From assembly GCA_002914805.1 (NCBI GenBank), contig JXTB01000191.1, positions 388,280 to 452,279 on the forward strand: a DNA stretch of 64,000 bases, given 5' to 3'. The translations under genes were made by a program, and so were the position numbers. This document shows, piece by piece, positions 43,260 to 56,744 of this stretch (positions within the stretch are counted from its first letter, which is position 1; every line of letters starts with the position of its first letter). The stretch comes from Parasponia andersonii. Lineage: Eukaryota > Streptophyta > Magnoliopsida > Rosales > Cannabaceae. The notes beneath the pieces were generated by a model. That model saw nothing but the letters and a program-made list of their open reading frames with translations, made no database searches and was not told the origin of the DNA.

Positions 43260-46150
43260 ACTAAAGAAAAAAACACACCTCAAAATACCTCCTTAGATAA
43301 CAATTTTAAACCGCGATCTAAAGATAAAGACAATGTCTACAAAATTGTCGTTTATACTAATGTGATCTTTTCTTTCGTATAAAAGATGATGGATCATAAC
43401 CATCATATAAAACATGGAATTTGGAGGGAAAGTTGAGATTTATAGGGTTATAGATAGTAATTTTTCCAGAAAACTATTGTTTATAAGTGTTGACAGCAAT
43501 GACTATAGATAACGGTTTTGTCAGAAAATCATCATCTAGAGGAGTTGACATGTATAACTATAGATGACAGTTTTGTCAGAAAACCGTCACCTATAGTGTA
43601 TTTTTTTAAAAAAAAAAAAATTGCTTAAGTTTTATGTTTTTCTCACTTCTTACCAACATCCGTGATTCAATTAAAATGACAGCAAACCCTGCAATATCTT
43701 TCAAAGTATATCCATAATATAATTTTCAATTCATGACAAATCAAAAAAGACATAAAGGGTAAGTATAATTTGTGATTAACAAATTGGGAGGATAAACTTC
43801 ATACAACTTCTCTTAAGAGGAGTTTTTAATTAATGTAATCAAAAGTTTAGAATAAAACTCTTAAGTAGAGTTTTTTATTAATATATATGAGTTATGATAT
43901 CATTATCCTATAAGTTTTGAATTTTTAATTTTCACATATAAGTGTTAAGTTTTGTAAATCTAATGACATTTTGATAACTTAAGTATCATTAGTATGTGCC
44001 AAACATATACCAAAAAATAATTTTACTCTATCAATATTTTCCTAGGTATTTTTTCAAGCACCTAGTGTGCATAAGTTTCAATTAACTAATCTAAATTAAA
44101 AAATAATAATTTTACGCTATTAATATTTGCCTAGGTATTTTGTCAAACACCTAGTGTGCATAAGTTTTAAGTGACCAATCTAAATTAAAAAGATAGATAA
44201 AACCTAATTTTCAAATTACTAAGCCCAATCAAATAATAATATAGTTCAAATTTCTCAAAGAATTTGAAGAAAAATTACTTAAAGGCAAATCCAAATAAAA
44301 TCAAGGTAGAAAATCCTCAATAACCTACATATTGAGTAAAAACATAATATGAAAACATATACAACCCATAATAATTCAAATCATACATAAATATTCTATA
44401 AATATGAGAATTTATATAATAAAAAATAGCTCACCTATGTAAGTAGAATAACCCAGCCAAGCTCCTTCATAAAGATACATAAAACTCAAGTTTCAAAGAC
44501 ACAATCAAGTCACTATATAATTTACAAGCCTATAAAAAATAATAAAACTAATTTCTCATACACTTTCTCTTTAATAGTTAAAGATAAAATGTTCATAAGC
44601 TATGATATCCTTCTTATATAAGTTTTGATTTTATAATTTTGACATATAAGTTTCATGTTTTATAACTTTAATGACATTTAGATAAATTATGTACCATTAT
44701 TTTGTCTCAGACATACACCACATATTGATTTTACTCTATTCACATTCTCTTAGATATTTTGTCAAACACATGGTATTCATAACATATCCTATATAAACTT
44801 AAGCTTGAAATAACGAAACTCATTCACAAAGATACAGCACAATAAAATCACTATATAGTTTGTAAACCTATAAGGAATAGTTGAAAAATTAACTAATTTC
44901 TTATACATTTTCTATTTAAAAGTTTAAGAAAATATTATCATGAGCTATGAATCTTTATCTTATAATTTTTGAATTTTTAATCTTAACACATACATATCAT
45001 TTTTTATAACTATAATGACATTTTAATAACTTAAGTCTCATTACTTTGTGTCAAACATTATCAAAAATTGTGTTTACTCTATTAACATTCTCTTAGATAT
45101 TTTATCAAACACATACTACGCATAACCTTCAATTGATCAAACCAAATGGCAAAAGACACATAAAACCAAATCTTCAAATTACTAAGCCCAATCAAAGTAC
45201 AATATAGCTCACAACTCTCAAAGGATTAGAAGAAAATTATCAAATTTCATTAAAATCAGATTCCAGATTAAGATAGAAAATCAAGGTAACTCCTAGATTA
45301 AATTAGCTTCAAAATAATTTCAAGATAGAAAATCATGCGCATTGAGCAAAAACACAAATTTGAAAATATTTTACAACTAATAAGAATTAAAATTATACAT
45401 AATTAAATTAAAAATAAGACAATTTAAATACAAAAAACTCACTAATGCAAACAAGGGAATACAACTGAATCTATTTCTTCCAAAATCCCAAAAAACTAAG
45501 CTAAATGCGAGAATCGGCCAAAAAAAATTGGAATTAGATGGTGGAAAATAGTGGAAAATCACGTGAAATATTGAGAATAGGGCGGAGAGAAGAGAGAGCC
45601 CCTGAAAGTGAACTGGGCACTATTCACTTAGGACTCAGTTTCGAGCCCTAAAAGACAAGAGAATAGATGATGGATTCATCATACCCGTCATCTATTCTAG
45701 CCAAAATTTTGAGTGAAATGTGTGTTTCACTTTAGGCACGAGGAGAGGTATTTTCAAAAAATTTGAAAAGAATAGACGACGGGTATTATCAAAAATTGTT
45801 GTCTATAGTAGACAAAAATGTGCATTTTCAAGTAACTTGAAATGATTTTAAAAAAATTAAAAAAAAAAAGAGGAAAATAGATGAAGGTTTAAAAATGTCA
45901 TCTATAGTCAACAATAATAACGCACATTTTTAAGTACGCTTAGATCTTGAAATAACTTTGACAAAAAAAAAGAGGAGAATAAATGATGGTTTTAAATCGT
46001 CATCTGTAGTAAAGAAAATTTTTTTTAATAATGAGCATTTTCAAGCGTACTTAAATCTTCAAATAATTTTGAAAAAAATAGGAGAATAGATGATGGGTTT
46101 CTCAAATACTAGTCGTGTGTCGTGCTTTAATACTCCAAACTGTCGCCTGC
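43260..46150. mobile_element. Probable non-autonomous CACTA-like element or remnant
   Basis: Both flanks (about 43300-43610 and 45650-46100) hold repeated imperfect palindromes around TAGATGACGG...CCGTCACCTATAG, the subterminal pattern of plant En/Spm (CACTA) elements. The middle (43880-45240) carries three to four diverged direct repeats containing TTTTGTCAAACACCTAGTGTGCATAA and AAATTACTAAGCCCAATCAAA, spaced unevenly. No transposase is seen, and CACTA termini and target duplication were not found, so the ends are approximate. Confidence 0.5.
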
Positions 46151-46554
46151 ATTTTTTGAGATGACATTATCATTACTCCTCCTATCCCCGTCTTTTAAAG
46201 GCAAATTTGTATTAGTCAAAACTAATTGTCATCTTGTTCTTAGAAAAACCTAGTTCTTAGAATAATCCTTATTTTAGTTTGAAGCAAAACAACAGTCAGT
46301 GTGAGGGAGAGCAACAAGCATGCTTCTCGTTGAAAAGATTGATGGGCAGATGTGTAGTCTATAATCACAGTCATTTGCTTGACCTAGTCACTATAGTATG
46401 TGAAGAAATTGAAGAAGATGAATGAGTTGATTTCAAGGGCATATTTTCATTTTATTAATTTTGACCCCAAATCCTATATTTAATGGCTGTCCCAAATCCA
46501 ATACCAAATAGGCATAACGTTTTCTACCATTTGTCTATCAATGAATATATTTAA
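46151..46554. other. Intergenic DNA without recognised features
   Basis: No gene or repeat recognised. Confidence 0.45.
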
Positions 46555-47006
46555 GGGGGTGCTTGATGGGCGTTACTAAAGGAATGAACTAGACTATTTT
46601 GTACAATCCTTCGTTTGATGTTAGAAAAAGAAGGTGACCATATTATGAGGCGACAAAATAAGGCCTTTAGGAATGGGACAATTTTAACCCAAATAGAGGA
46701 TAGGTTAAAATAGTCCCTTCCTCTTCTTTATCTATTCCCAATAAAATGGATCCCACACTTTCTTTTTTATGTTTGCCTTTTTCTCATTCTTCCAAAAATG
46801 TGGGTCTCATATATATTTTTATGTAATATATAATGACATATTTTCTAAATAATGTGGTCCTATGTACTTTATTTATTTATTTTTTATTTAGTCCAATCCC
46901 ATAGTACTCTACTAAATAAGTTGTAATACTAATACAATCCAATAAAATCTTATACAATCTAATCCCAAATAATAGTCTAGTCTAGTCTTGTCTACCAAAC
47001 GGTTCC
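46555..47006. mobile_element. Probable PIF/Harbinger-type MITE
   Basis: Left end GGGGGTGCTTGATGG and right end, reverse complemented, GGAACCGTTTGGTAGAC resemble the GGG...GTTTGG termini of Tourist/Harbinger elements. Both ends are flanked by TAA (46552-46554 and 47007-47009), the three-base target duplication type of that superfamily. The interior has TAGTCTAGTCTAGTC repeats near the right end. No transposase. Confidence 0.5.
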
Positions 47007-47499
47007 TAATTAGAGTTTTATATGTTACAAACAATTCTACACTAGCACCATATATTAGCCAATCTGTGATATTCTGAATTCTTAAATGAAATTCAATTCC
47101 TCACATAATTACAATAGCCAATAATAATATGATTGCAAATAATTTTATTTTAGTATCATATATATGCATATAGGTTATTGGTTAATTTTACTAACAATTA
47201 TTACTAAGTAATTTTATAGAGAAATGCTTACCATATGCTCTTTTCTACAAGTTTGATAAGTTTTTAGGTGAATTAGTTATAATTTACACAAGCTTTTAGT
47301 TGTAAAACATATTTGTCATTATTAATCAGTAGAGTTAGTCATCATTAATCATATTTATCTTAAGTTATAATTTCTAGAGTGATTTACAATTTTCTTCTAT
47401 TAATTGTTTTATTACAAGTTTATATTGTAACTTTTTTTTGTAAAAGAAAAAAAGAAAAGAAAAAGTTAACAATGAGAATTCATGGACTTAAGTAAGTCG
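47007..47499. other. AT-rich intergenic DNA
   Basis: No gene recognised. Confidence 0.45.
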
Positions 47500-49577
47500 A
47501 CCAATTTCTTCTAGAATAACTTAAAAAGCTATTAGATTTGTTTATCATGGTACTCCTCTCCACCATATATCTCTCTCTGTCCCTATTTTCATTTTCTTTC
47601 CAACTTTATATATATCTTCTTTAGTGTTCAAAGTAGTATAATAGATGGTAAAAGGAAGTTTCTTATTTGTATAAAATAGTTGGTGGAGAATCAGGTATTT
47701 CTTTTGTTTTTTTCTTATTGAGATTAATCTTTTGTTTATTATTTATTTGATCGATTATTGTGCTTTTTTTTTCAATTTTATGAAGGTATATATATATATA
47801 TATGGATACTTGTTTTTATAATTAGTTTACGAACTCCTAGGACTTAAGGCATTAATACCGTAGAAAACATGCATCAACTTGACTATAGATTATTGTTTTG
47901 TGTAGTTTTGATCTACCGGAGTAGATATTTGCATCTTTCTCGTATGTATGTGTTTTTATCTTATATTAATGAGTATTAAATAAGTTTCAAATCACCGGAG
48001 TAGATGTTTGCATCTTGTTCGTATATTCATATGAACCTTATAAATGAGTATAACTCAAGTCTCAATTACTTTATACATATATTATTTAGTTTTAAACTGA
48101 GAGTGAAAATTAATTAATTTGAATTCTCTTTAGAGAGATTTGTCTACATGCTTAAACATGGGAAAGTCTGACCAACATCTAAAATAATAAATATATGTCC
48201 TTATGAATTCGACAATTGAAACTTGACTTATACGCATAGATTATTTTAAACTAATATGCTAGCAGTGCATGCCTTAGTTATATAATTTATATGAACTGTA
48301 GAAAAATAACCTGATGCAAGTGAACATATTAATTAATATCATGATTTGTATACTTAGTTAAAGTCTCAATTTTTTCTCGTGGCTATTAGTGTATCTAAAG
48401 ATGATTTTATGAAACTAAAATATGTTTTCTTTCTATTTTAGTTATAAGTGAACTTTTGTTATTTCTTTTTCTATTCACAAACTTAAATGTGGGAAAATTG
48501 TGTATTTTTCGCACCAAATATTTAGATAGTAAATTGTAGTTTTGCATGGTTAGTGACAACAAGAACTTAGTACTGGTTTAATATTAGGGATACATCAAAT
48601 GTACTTAGAGCAAAGAGCATTTCACAAGGAAAATATTTAAAAGCTCCGGTTCGAGGTAAGTAACATTACACTTATAATATAAGAATTATCTATCTCTGTG
48701 AACCTATGGAATCCTTAGATTATATGAAAATTTATATATGTTATTCTGTTATGCTTGAAACATAAACATCTAAATCTATTATTCTAACATACATGAGGCA
48801 TGAATATGTGGTGTATCTATATTACCTGGTGAGGATTAGTGAATAGGGTGTGACGGGCCAGTGCCTAAATATCTGATTCCTTCGAGGACATCATTCGGTT
48901 TTTTTCAAGGATATTATTAGGTTCCTTCAGAGACATTATCTATTTCCTTCAGGAATACTCAAATTGCAGTATGAGAAGGACCTCTGCTATACACAGAAAG
49001 GTTTGAGATATATTTGGAACTCAAGACTTCTATATGATGGCTTATAATTAGTTATTAGTTATTAGTTATCTAACTAGATTAGTATGTGATTCATAATCTT
49101 ATTAGATAATACAATATATATTGGGATCCTAATATTATGAATATCTGATGTCTGATATATGCACGTTACATTTGCACTCGTTACTTACTGAGTTTCATAG
49201 TCATATATGTTCTTATATTATAGATTATACTGTTGAGATGTGAGTGTGGAGGAAGAACACCAACTTTCTAACCGGACTTGTTTATATGAGTATTTTGATG
49301 TTGTTGTCTCCTGATAAGCAATTTTGTAGCTATTTTGTATATGTGTATTATATATATTTATATCAAAGGTCTACTTTTTGAGTGTATATATATGTATACG
49401 CTAGACTATGTATAATTATGAGTAGAGTTTTCCTTTTTACTTCTAGAAAGATAAACTAAAAAAAAAATTTTAATTTCCTATTATTTTAACAGATTTAAGT
49501 CGAGTAATGTCTACTGATCTCACTAATTATTTATACCAATATTCTTATATACGTGTGTGGAGTCAGGGGATATTACA
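47500..49577 (-). repeat. Probable solo LTR of gypsy type, left edge uncertain
   Basis: The right edge GGGGATATTACA reads TGTAATATCCCC on the minus strand, a common plant gypsy LTR start. Internally it has a TTACTTACTGAGTTTCATAG stretch like the TTACTGAGCTTTAGCTCAT stretch of the LTR at 12828-14978, and a tandem array of 23-base units at 48876-48960. The left edge could not be fixed. Confidence 0.4.
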
Positions 49578-50534
49578 CAATCAGTTATTCTAAATCTAAT
49601 AAAATACCCTCCTACCTATAGCAGCAAAATAAGCCCACATATAATAGAACTAGCCTATTTTTTTTTTATCTGTAGACTTAATTTGATTGATAATTACATT
49701 TACTATTTTCAAAGCTTATATTTTAAAAATATCCTACTTTTACTATAAAAATAGTATAAATGAAACAAAATATCACGTTACTTATAGATTTCTTTGAGTG
49801 CATTTTTGTATAACAACCGTGACTTATAGAGAGTAATGTTATTATGTATTTGGCAAATATGTTGATTAAAGGGTTGGAAAAGTAAAGTTTGTTATCTAAA
49901 TTTTTTAAATTGAAATTATTGTAACTTAATTAATAATAAAATATCAAATTCTTTAATGATATTTTCATTTTCCTTTTTTAACTCTTCTTACCAGGGAGTT
50001 ATAGCAAAAAGACTAAACTAGAGAAAGTTTAAAACTAATAGTATACCACCTCTTCTATTTTTGTATTTGAAAATACCCCTTCACTTTTTGTTTCCTTATC
50101 TCTAGAATCTAATTTTTTCTTTTTTAATATTAATCTCCATTTTTAATCATTATTCCATTTCTTTCCCTTTTTATTTTATTTTTTTATTAAAAATTGAAGA
50201 ATAACACTCACAAGCATGTAACCTGAAACCAAGTTTTAAGAAAGATGAAATCTTAAAAAATAATAATAAGAAGAAGAGAAAAAAGAGAACTGAAAAACTT
50301 CTCTTAATGAATTTATAAAATACAAAATTATGAGAAAGTGGTGAATCAATCTTTTTAAAAATATTCAATTTACTATAGATTTTGCCATAGACAGAATATT
50401 TTGAGTAGATTAAATTAAAATCTGATAGAAAAAAATACAAAATATAGGGACATGTAATTATTTTTTAGTATTAAGTTATACAATGAAGATAAGAGAAAGA
50501 TGGGATAAAGGAGAAAATATGGGGTAATAACAGT
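49578..50534. other. AT-rich intergenic DNA
   Basis: Only short chance frames, very rich in A and T. No feature recognised. Confidence 0.5.
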
Positions 50535-52060
50535 TGGGCTATTTCTAACACATAACAATAAGTATACGGGTCACAACAAGTAATATAGATAGTAAGAGAG
50601 TGTCGTTCCAATGGAGAGTACTTGATTCATAATCGATAACTACTAACCGAAACTAATTTCCAATTTATCTAAACAATAATAAAGAATTGTTCTAAGCAAG
50701 AATTGAAAAGTAAATAACAATATAAAAAGTAAGAATTGAAATCGAAACTAAGTGAACAAAGTTTTTTTTAAAGCAATAATAAGGAACCTAGGGATGCAAT
50801 CTACCCTCTAACTCCTCGAACTACTAGTTTTTCTCATGATTCAATTATATATTTAGAGTTGATAACCGAGAATTCAAATGTATTTACAAACTCCTTTCAA
50901 AGATACAAATGAGAATACCTACACAAGTTAATAGGTTACTTCTAATATAAATTAACTAGATTCAATAAGTTTAATAATTCACAAAAGGTTGCATAAGTCA
51001 TATAGGTATATTCGTCATATAGGTATATTCCTATCCTATGCAAACTCACCCTATATTAGGCCATCTTATATTGTTCTTTCTATGTCCAAAGCTAAATATC
51101 ATTTCCCAAGTTCATATAGGTTTCACAACACAACTTTATTTAATGGCCAAGAAAATAGATACATTAAGTTCAAGATAGAACAATTAACTCAAAAATAGAT
51201 ATCAAGAACAATAGAGGAAAACAAAGTAATTGAATTACATAAGAGGTTCAATTATCTCCCTAGATATCAAGTTTACATATATTCATACAAAACAGATCAC
51301 AACAAATATAATAAGAACGATACATATTTATTTATAGAAAATACTAGAGAAAGACAAGAATAAGCGGAAAGAAAAATGGTTTCAAAGCTTCGAATCTAAG
51401 TTTTTGGACTTGAATCCCCTTTCTTGGTACTGTTTCTCCCTTATAATTGCTCTAGGAACCCTTGGCTGCTAGGACTTTTCCAGCTCCTTTAGATGAATGA
51501 AAGAGGAGTTAAATAGAGGAGCTTCATGAATTAAACCTGGGATTTCTGCGACTTATTCTACACTTTTTGGTGTTGTAGTGCCAAATTGGCACTATGGTGT
51601 TAAAACTGTTAGAAACACAGTGTCGCAGTGCCAAGAAGTGGCACTGCAGCACCACAAGATTGAGGTCATAGCCTCATAATTTTGGGGTTGTAGCCCTATG
51701 GTTTTGAGACTGCAGCCTCATAGTTTTGGGGCCTCAACCCCATGGTTTTGGGGTTGTACCCTCATGGTTTTAGGGATACGGTGCTAATATTTTCTGTATT
51801 TCAGTGTCGAACTATTTTGCTTTTAATCTTTACTTTGAGAGCTCTTTTACAGGTTCTTTCTCATCGCAATGCAAGTTTGTCACCTAAACACTTTGATTTA
51901 TCTTTAAATTTACTCTAAAAAAAAAACAATCTTCGCCTAATGGTGCTCACCAGAAATATGCATAAAAAACTATAAAGCAAGTAAAAAGATCCCAAAGACA
52001 TACAATTCTTTAGCTTAAAAGGATGGTAAAGAAAAGTGTAACATACACTTATTGAATTCC
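50535..52060 (-). repeat. 3' LTR (left) of the minus-strand Athila-like element
   Basis: Colinear with 56745-58008. The adjoining interior reads on the minus strand GCTTAAGTTTGGGG, the purine tract that places the LTR start at about 52060. It contains a tandem array of about 22-base units, CATGGTTTTGGGGTTGTA-like, at 51674-51780. Confidence 0.72.
51674..51780 (-). repeat. Minisatellite inside the Athila-like LTR
   Basis: About five diverged units of 22-23 bases with the core GGTTTTGGGG and alternating GCCTCA or ACCCTCA ends. A rearranged copy lies at about 57750-57850 in the middle LTR. Related palindromic GCACCAC...GTGGTGC sequence also occurs at 53580-53720 in the interior. Confidence 0.7.
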
Positions 52061-53924
52061 CCAAACTTAAGCAAAAGCTCGTGCTCAAGCTAAAATAAAA
52101 GAAAAAATAAACAGGAAATAACAAAAACATGATATAAAAAGTCAAAACCAAAATAAATTCTAGACACATAAACTAAGCCTTTGAATGAGGCTAACCTTGT
52201 CTCAAAACTCTCTGAAAAAATTATAAATCCAGAAAAACTTAAAGAATCACAAAAGTTTAGATTTTCAATTCAGGCAGTAGCTTGGCTCTATTTTCAACTC
52301 TTAGTATGTGAGCATAATAGTTGCTTACATTTAATCCTTCATACTTAGATCGCTTTATGCAGACTTAGGATACACAGTCAGAGCTATCTTAGTAAAAGTG
52401 AAGTAGTCATCTCATATACTGTATTTTCATGTCAATCTCCACTAATGTAGAATAAAACTAAATCAAAGATTAATAGGTAATTAAATTGGTTGTAACGCAA
52501 GGCTAGTATGCTGGTAGATGGAATGATAATCATTCAAGCTTATTCACACTATGAATGCCCTCTTTGCTTAGTGAATACAATTCTCTCAAGTATACTACAA
52601 TAATTTTCCACAAACTTAATTTTTGATCTATTTTCCTATTTTCCTTCTCTAACCCCTTCATTCAACCGAAAAGTCCATTTAACGCCTACACACAATATAT
52701 TTGTTTTTGAATAATCAACTACTAATTTAAAGTAGTCAAACTTCTTCATTTAAAAAAACTTTCCCTCTTCATGCTTCATAAATTGCTCACACTTCACCAA
52801 AAGTTTATAATTAACTTTCATACATCTTTGGTGTAAAGAGAGATAATTTGGAAAATTATTTATCGGTAAAAAGAGTTTATGGGGCTTACAAAATAAAAAA
52901 GCTAAGAAAATGACTCAACAAGAGTGACTATAGATATTACATACAATGGGTAAGTTTGAAAAGCTCTACCAATCCAAAATAATCTATATTATTTCTTCGA
53001 TTTTTATGTTACTTATGATTTCGCCTTGATTAATAACTAAGTAGATTCTAAGATGACATGAGACTAAATATTTTTTGAAGCTACATGCATAAAACTACTC
53101 AAGCGATTCAAGACTAGATATGAACATCTACGTGAAAAATGTGCTTAAGAGTTGTTCACAAAGTAAAACCACAAAAGATTTAAGTACATAAATAGCCATG
53201 ATACTAAATGTTTCTAAAGAGTTATTTCACACATACTCTCAATCATATCATCGATAGTTAACCTCTACCAAAAGCTGCAAACAACACACATTTATATAAC
53301 TAAACAAAATATAACCAAATATTATGAAAGAAAGAAACTAAATAAAATATAATAAAGCAAAAAGAAACAATCTAAAATTTTAACCAATTATCATGTTGTC
53401 AAAAGCAAAGCAACTTAAGGTGTGCATTGTCCTTAATGTACTAAATATGAAATAATAAGGAGAAATAAGCACTTACCTAACTGAAAGCGGCTCAATTGGC
53501 CTCCAACGTATGGTGGTTGCCAAGGTAGTCGCTCTCAACTAGTGGTGGTAGTGGTTGATAGGAGTAGGTTTTATTTTTGTTTTATGGTAGCACCACAGTG
53601 CCAGAAGTGGTTCTGCAATGCCACAACCTAAGCAAGTTGCAAATTTTGCATCGTAGCACCATTTTGTGGTGCTGTGGCACCAACTCTCTATTTGTGGCAC
53701 TCTATAGTGGTGCCGTAATGCCAATTTAGGCTCTTGGGGTGCTAAAATGACAACACATCTTCAATTTTTCTATAATTAAGCCCTTTCATGTAAACCTTCA
53801 CCACTTTTTCTTCAGCCCATCACAACATAAGAACTTCAAAACATGCTTCTTGCTTTAATAATTTCACAAGCTTGTGTTGCCTCCCAAGTAGCGTTTATTT
53901 AACATCGCTAGCTTGACATTACCA

Positions 53925-54221
53925 TTTCTAGTTAAGGATCGGTCAAGGCAATGGATGATTTAGCTCGATCAAGCTCTCCTCCTAAGTATTCCTTAAGGCT
54001 TTGAACATTTACATTGAATTTTCTAGTCAGACTTTCATTGTCCACCTTAATTGCATCATGTGAGACACATTAACCTCTATAAATGGTCTCAATCAACTCG
54101 ACTTAAGCTTGCCCTGGAAGAGTCTCAAGCAAGACCTACCAAGTATACGTTTTTTTTCTAGCTCAAAATAATGGTCTCTATATCTCTTTTTCTTTGTACC
54201 CCACTTTTTAGTATCCTTTTT
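53925..54221 (-). pseudogene. Athila-like integrase C-terminus, remnant
   Basis: Minus-strand reading gives LRLFQGKLKSS followed by a stop, then after breaks MFKAL-type and EYLGGELDRAKSSIALTDP sequence, resembling the C-terminus of Athila integrases (GKLKSRW...GPF, then a VNGQRLK...GG block). Just downstream at about 53880-53905 lies CTTGGGAGGCAACACAAG, the conserved block after pol in these elements. It directly follows the protease part, so RT, RNase H and the integrase core are missing. Confidence 0.65.
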
Positions 54222-56640
54222 TTATAGCTTGTGGTGGCTGGATGAGAAAGGTGAAGGCTCTATGACTTCAATTAGAGGATTGGTATTCCCTTGAGCCTTC
54301 TTCACCTTAACATCAAAGAGATGAACAATGGACGCCTCATATGTGATCGATGGAGCTTCTTTCAGTGAATTATCTTCAATGCTCTCTTTCACCAAATCTA
54401 CTTTATAACAATTATCGATGTCACTAGGAGAATCTACCTTTTTGAACAAATTGAAGGATATTACTTGGTTCTCTATAATCATAGTAAGTTATGCTTTGTA
54501 CATATCAATAACCATCCTATCGGTTGCTAAGAATGGTTTTCTAATGATAATTGGAAGATTTTTATCTTTTTCTATGTCAAGAACAATAAAATTTTCTAGG
54601 AAAAAAAGCTTGTATACCTTTACAAGAACATCCTCAATGATTCCTCTTGGATATTTAATAGATCTATCTACAAATAGAGTATTGCTATTGTTGGCCTTGC
54701 TTTACCCAAATCGAGTTTTTAAAATACAGAAAATGACATTAAATTAACACTGGCTCCCAAATCATACAAGGCCTTACTGAAGAAGTGATCACCAATAGTA
54801 CAAGGAATATTGAAACTTCTCGGATCCTCGAGCTTAGAAGGAAGCTTATTTTGAAGAATGGTACTAAATTACTCTGTGAGAGCGATGGTCTCAAATTACG
54901 CCAATCTCATTTTCTTAGAAAAGATCTCCTTCATATACTTTACATAACTAGGCATTTGCTCAAGTACCTCGGCAAAGGAAATGTTGATGTTTAGTTATTT
55001 AAATACTTTTAAGAACTTGGAGAATTGTTAGTCATGCTTCTTCTTTTGAAAGCATTGGTGGAAAGGAAATGGTTAATTATAAGGAATTGACTTTGATAGT
55101 AATGTTGATGGACTCCCAATGCTCACTTTTTTAATTTCCTTTTCTCCATTATTCATTTTAGCTTGCTCTTCGTCAATAACTTCTTCAACTACTGGCTTAG
55201 ATGGTGAAGTGAGCTTCTCAACAATTTTCAATAACTTTTTCCTATTTCTCAATGTAATAACATTATAGTGCTCCCTACTCTCATTTTTTGGATTCACTTC
55301 GGTATTACTTGGTAATGCTCTATAAGGACAGTTAGTCATAGTATTGGCCAATTGGCCAAGTTGTGTCTCCAAGGATCTCATAATGCCGCTTGATTTTGAT
55401 GGGTGGCTTCCTTCTTTTCAATGTATTGTATACGTATCTCCTTTATAGATGGTTTCTTCTCTTGTGATGGATGCTTTTGATTATGAATTCCCTAATGTTG
55501 CATTGATCTTATGTTAGGATTCTTCCCTTGTTGATTTTAGTTACTCCAAGAGAAATTTGGATGATTTCTCCATCCTAGATTGTAAGAGTTCGAGTATGAA
55601 TTGTTGCATTGCTACTGATTGAAGCTCCCCGCAAAGTGAGCTGATTCTGTATTCAAATAGAAATAAGTACTCAAGTGGTTGTCACCATATTTCTCACAAG
55701 CTCCAGCAGAGTTTTATATTACACATATGCCATGGACTACCATAGAACCGAGCTTCTTCGTCATTGATTCAAAATTCTTGGTCAATACACTAACTTGAGC
55801 TCTCAATGAAGAGATAAATTCTAACTTATTGATACTAGTGGCTCTCTTTTGATTGACACACTCAGAGGGTCATTGGTAGTTATTTGCCACCATTTCATCC
55901 AATAACTTATAAGCATTATCTGTTAATTTAACCATCAACACCACTGGCTGCTGTATCTATAATAGTCCTCAAATTTCCTATTAACCAATTATAGAACGTT
56001 TGAACAAGAAGCCACTTGGGTATCTCATGGTGTGGACACTTCCTCATCCAATTCTTTAGCACTCTCAAGTATAGTATAAGAATTCATTGTCAAATTATAC
56101 AAAAGAAGAAATGCCATTTCTCAACTTAGCAGTCTTAGCTAGAGGGAAGAACTTGGCAAGAAATTTCTAAGCTAATTCATCCCAAGTAGTGATTGATCCC
56201 CAGGGTAAGACACTCAAACAACCCTTAACCTTGCCTCTCAAAGAAAATGGGCACAACCTCAAGCGAACGCCATCCTTGCTAACTCTTTTGTGGTTGAAAG
56301 TGTCACATATCTCTATGAAATTCATGATTTATTTGTTAAGATCATCACTAGGTGAACTACCAAATTGTTACATGGCTTGCACCATCCAAATAATTGCCGA
56401 CTTCAACTCAGAGTTGCTAGCATTGATAGACGGCCTCCAAATGCTAGAACCAAAGCCATCGATGATGGGAAATGCAAAGTCCTTAAAAGGTCTAGCATTG
56501 TCTTGATCTCTAATAAAAACTTGAGTGTTAACCTCTTGATTCCACTGTCTTCAAATTTCTCTCAAAGTAAGCTCAATCTCAAGATTAAATGGTATGAATT
56601 TTGCAGTCGTTATATATCTCATATAGCAAAATTAAGCACT
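54222..56640 (-). pseudogene. Broken Athila-like gag-protease
   Basis: Gag occupies about 56640-55073 with FLAKFFPLAKTAKLRN (about 56165-56120), WRNHPNFSWSN (about 55590-55555) and the gag end LETQLGQLANTM with a YNVITLRNRKKL block at 55373-55240. Retropepsin follows with LYDLGASVNLM near 54760, where the active aspartate is retained, and VLDIEKDKNLPI near 54570. The final stretch runs to 54222. Stops and frameshifts interrupt it repeatedly, including TAA codons between the gag blocks. Confidence 0.8.
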
Positions 56641-56744
56641 TGCGATCCACAATAAGAACAAAGAAGGTTTGAATTAAATCGAAACTAATAGATTTTAGTA
56701 TTAATAAGTAGAAAACCACCGTACTCCTAACAAAATCGCTAAAA

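Noticed and set aside
50171-50440. F- and L-rich minus-strand frame of 89 codons
   Set aside because: Composition is what poly-A/T DNA gives by chance. No upstream signals or homology were recognised.
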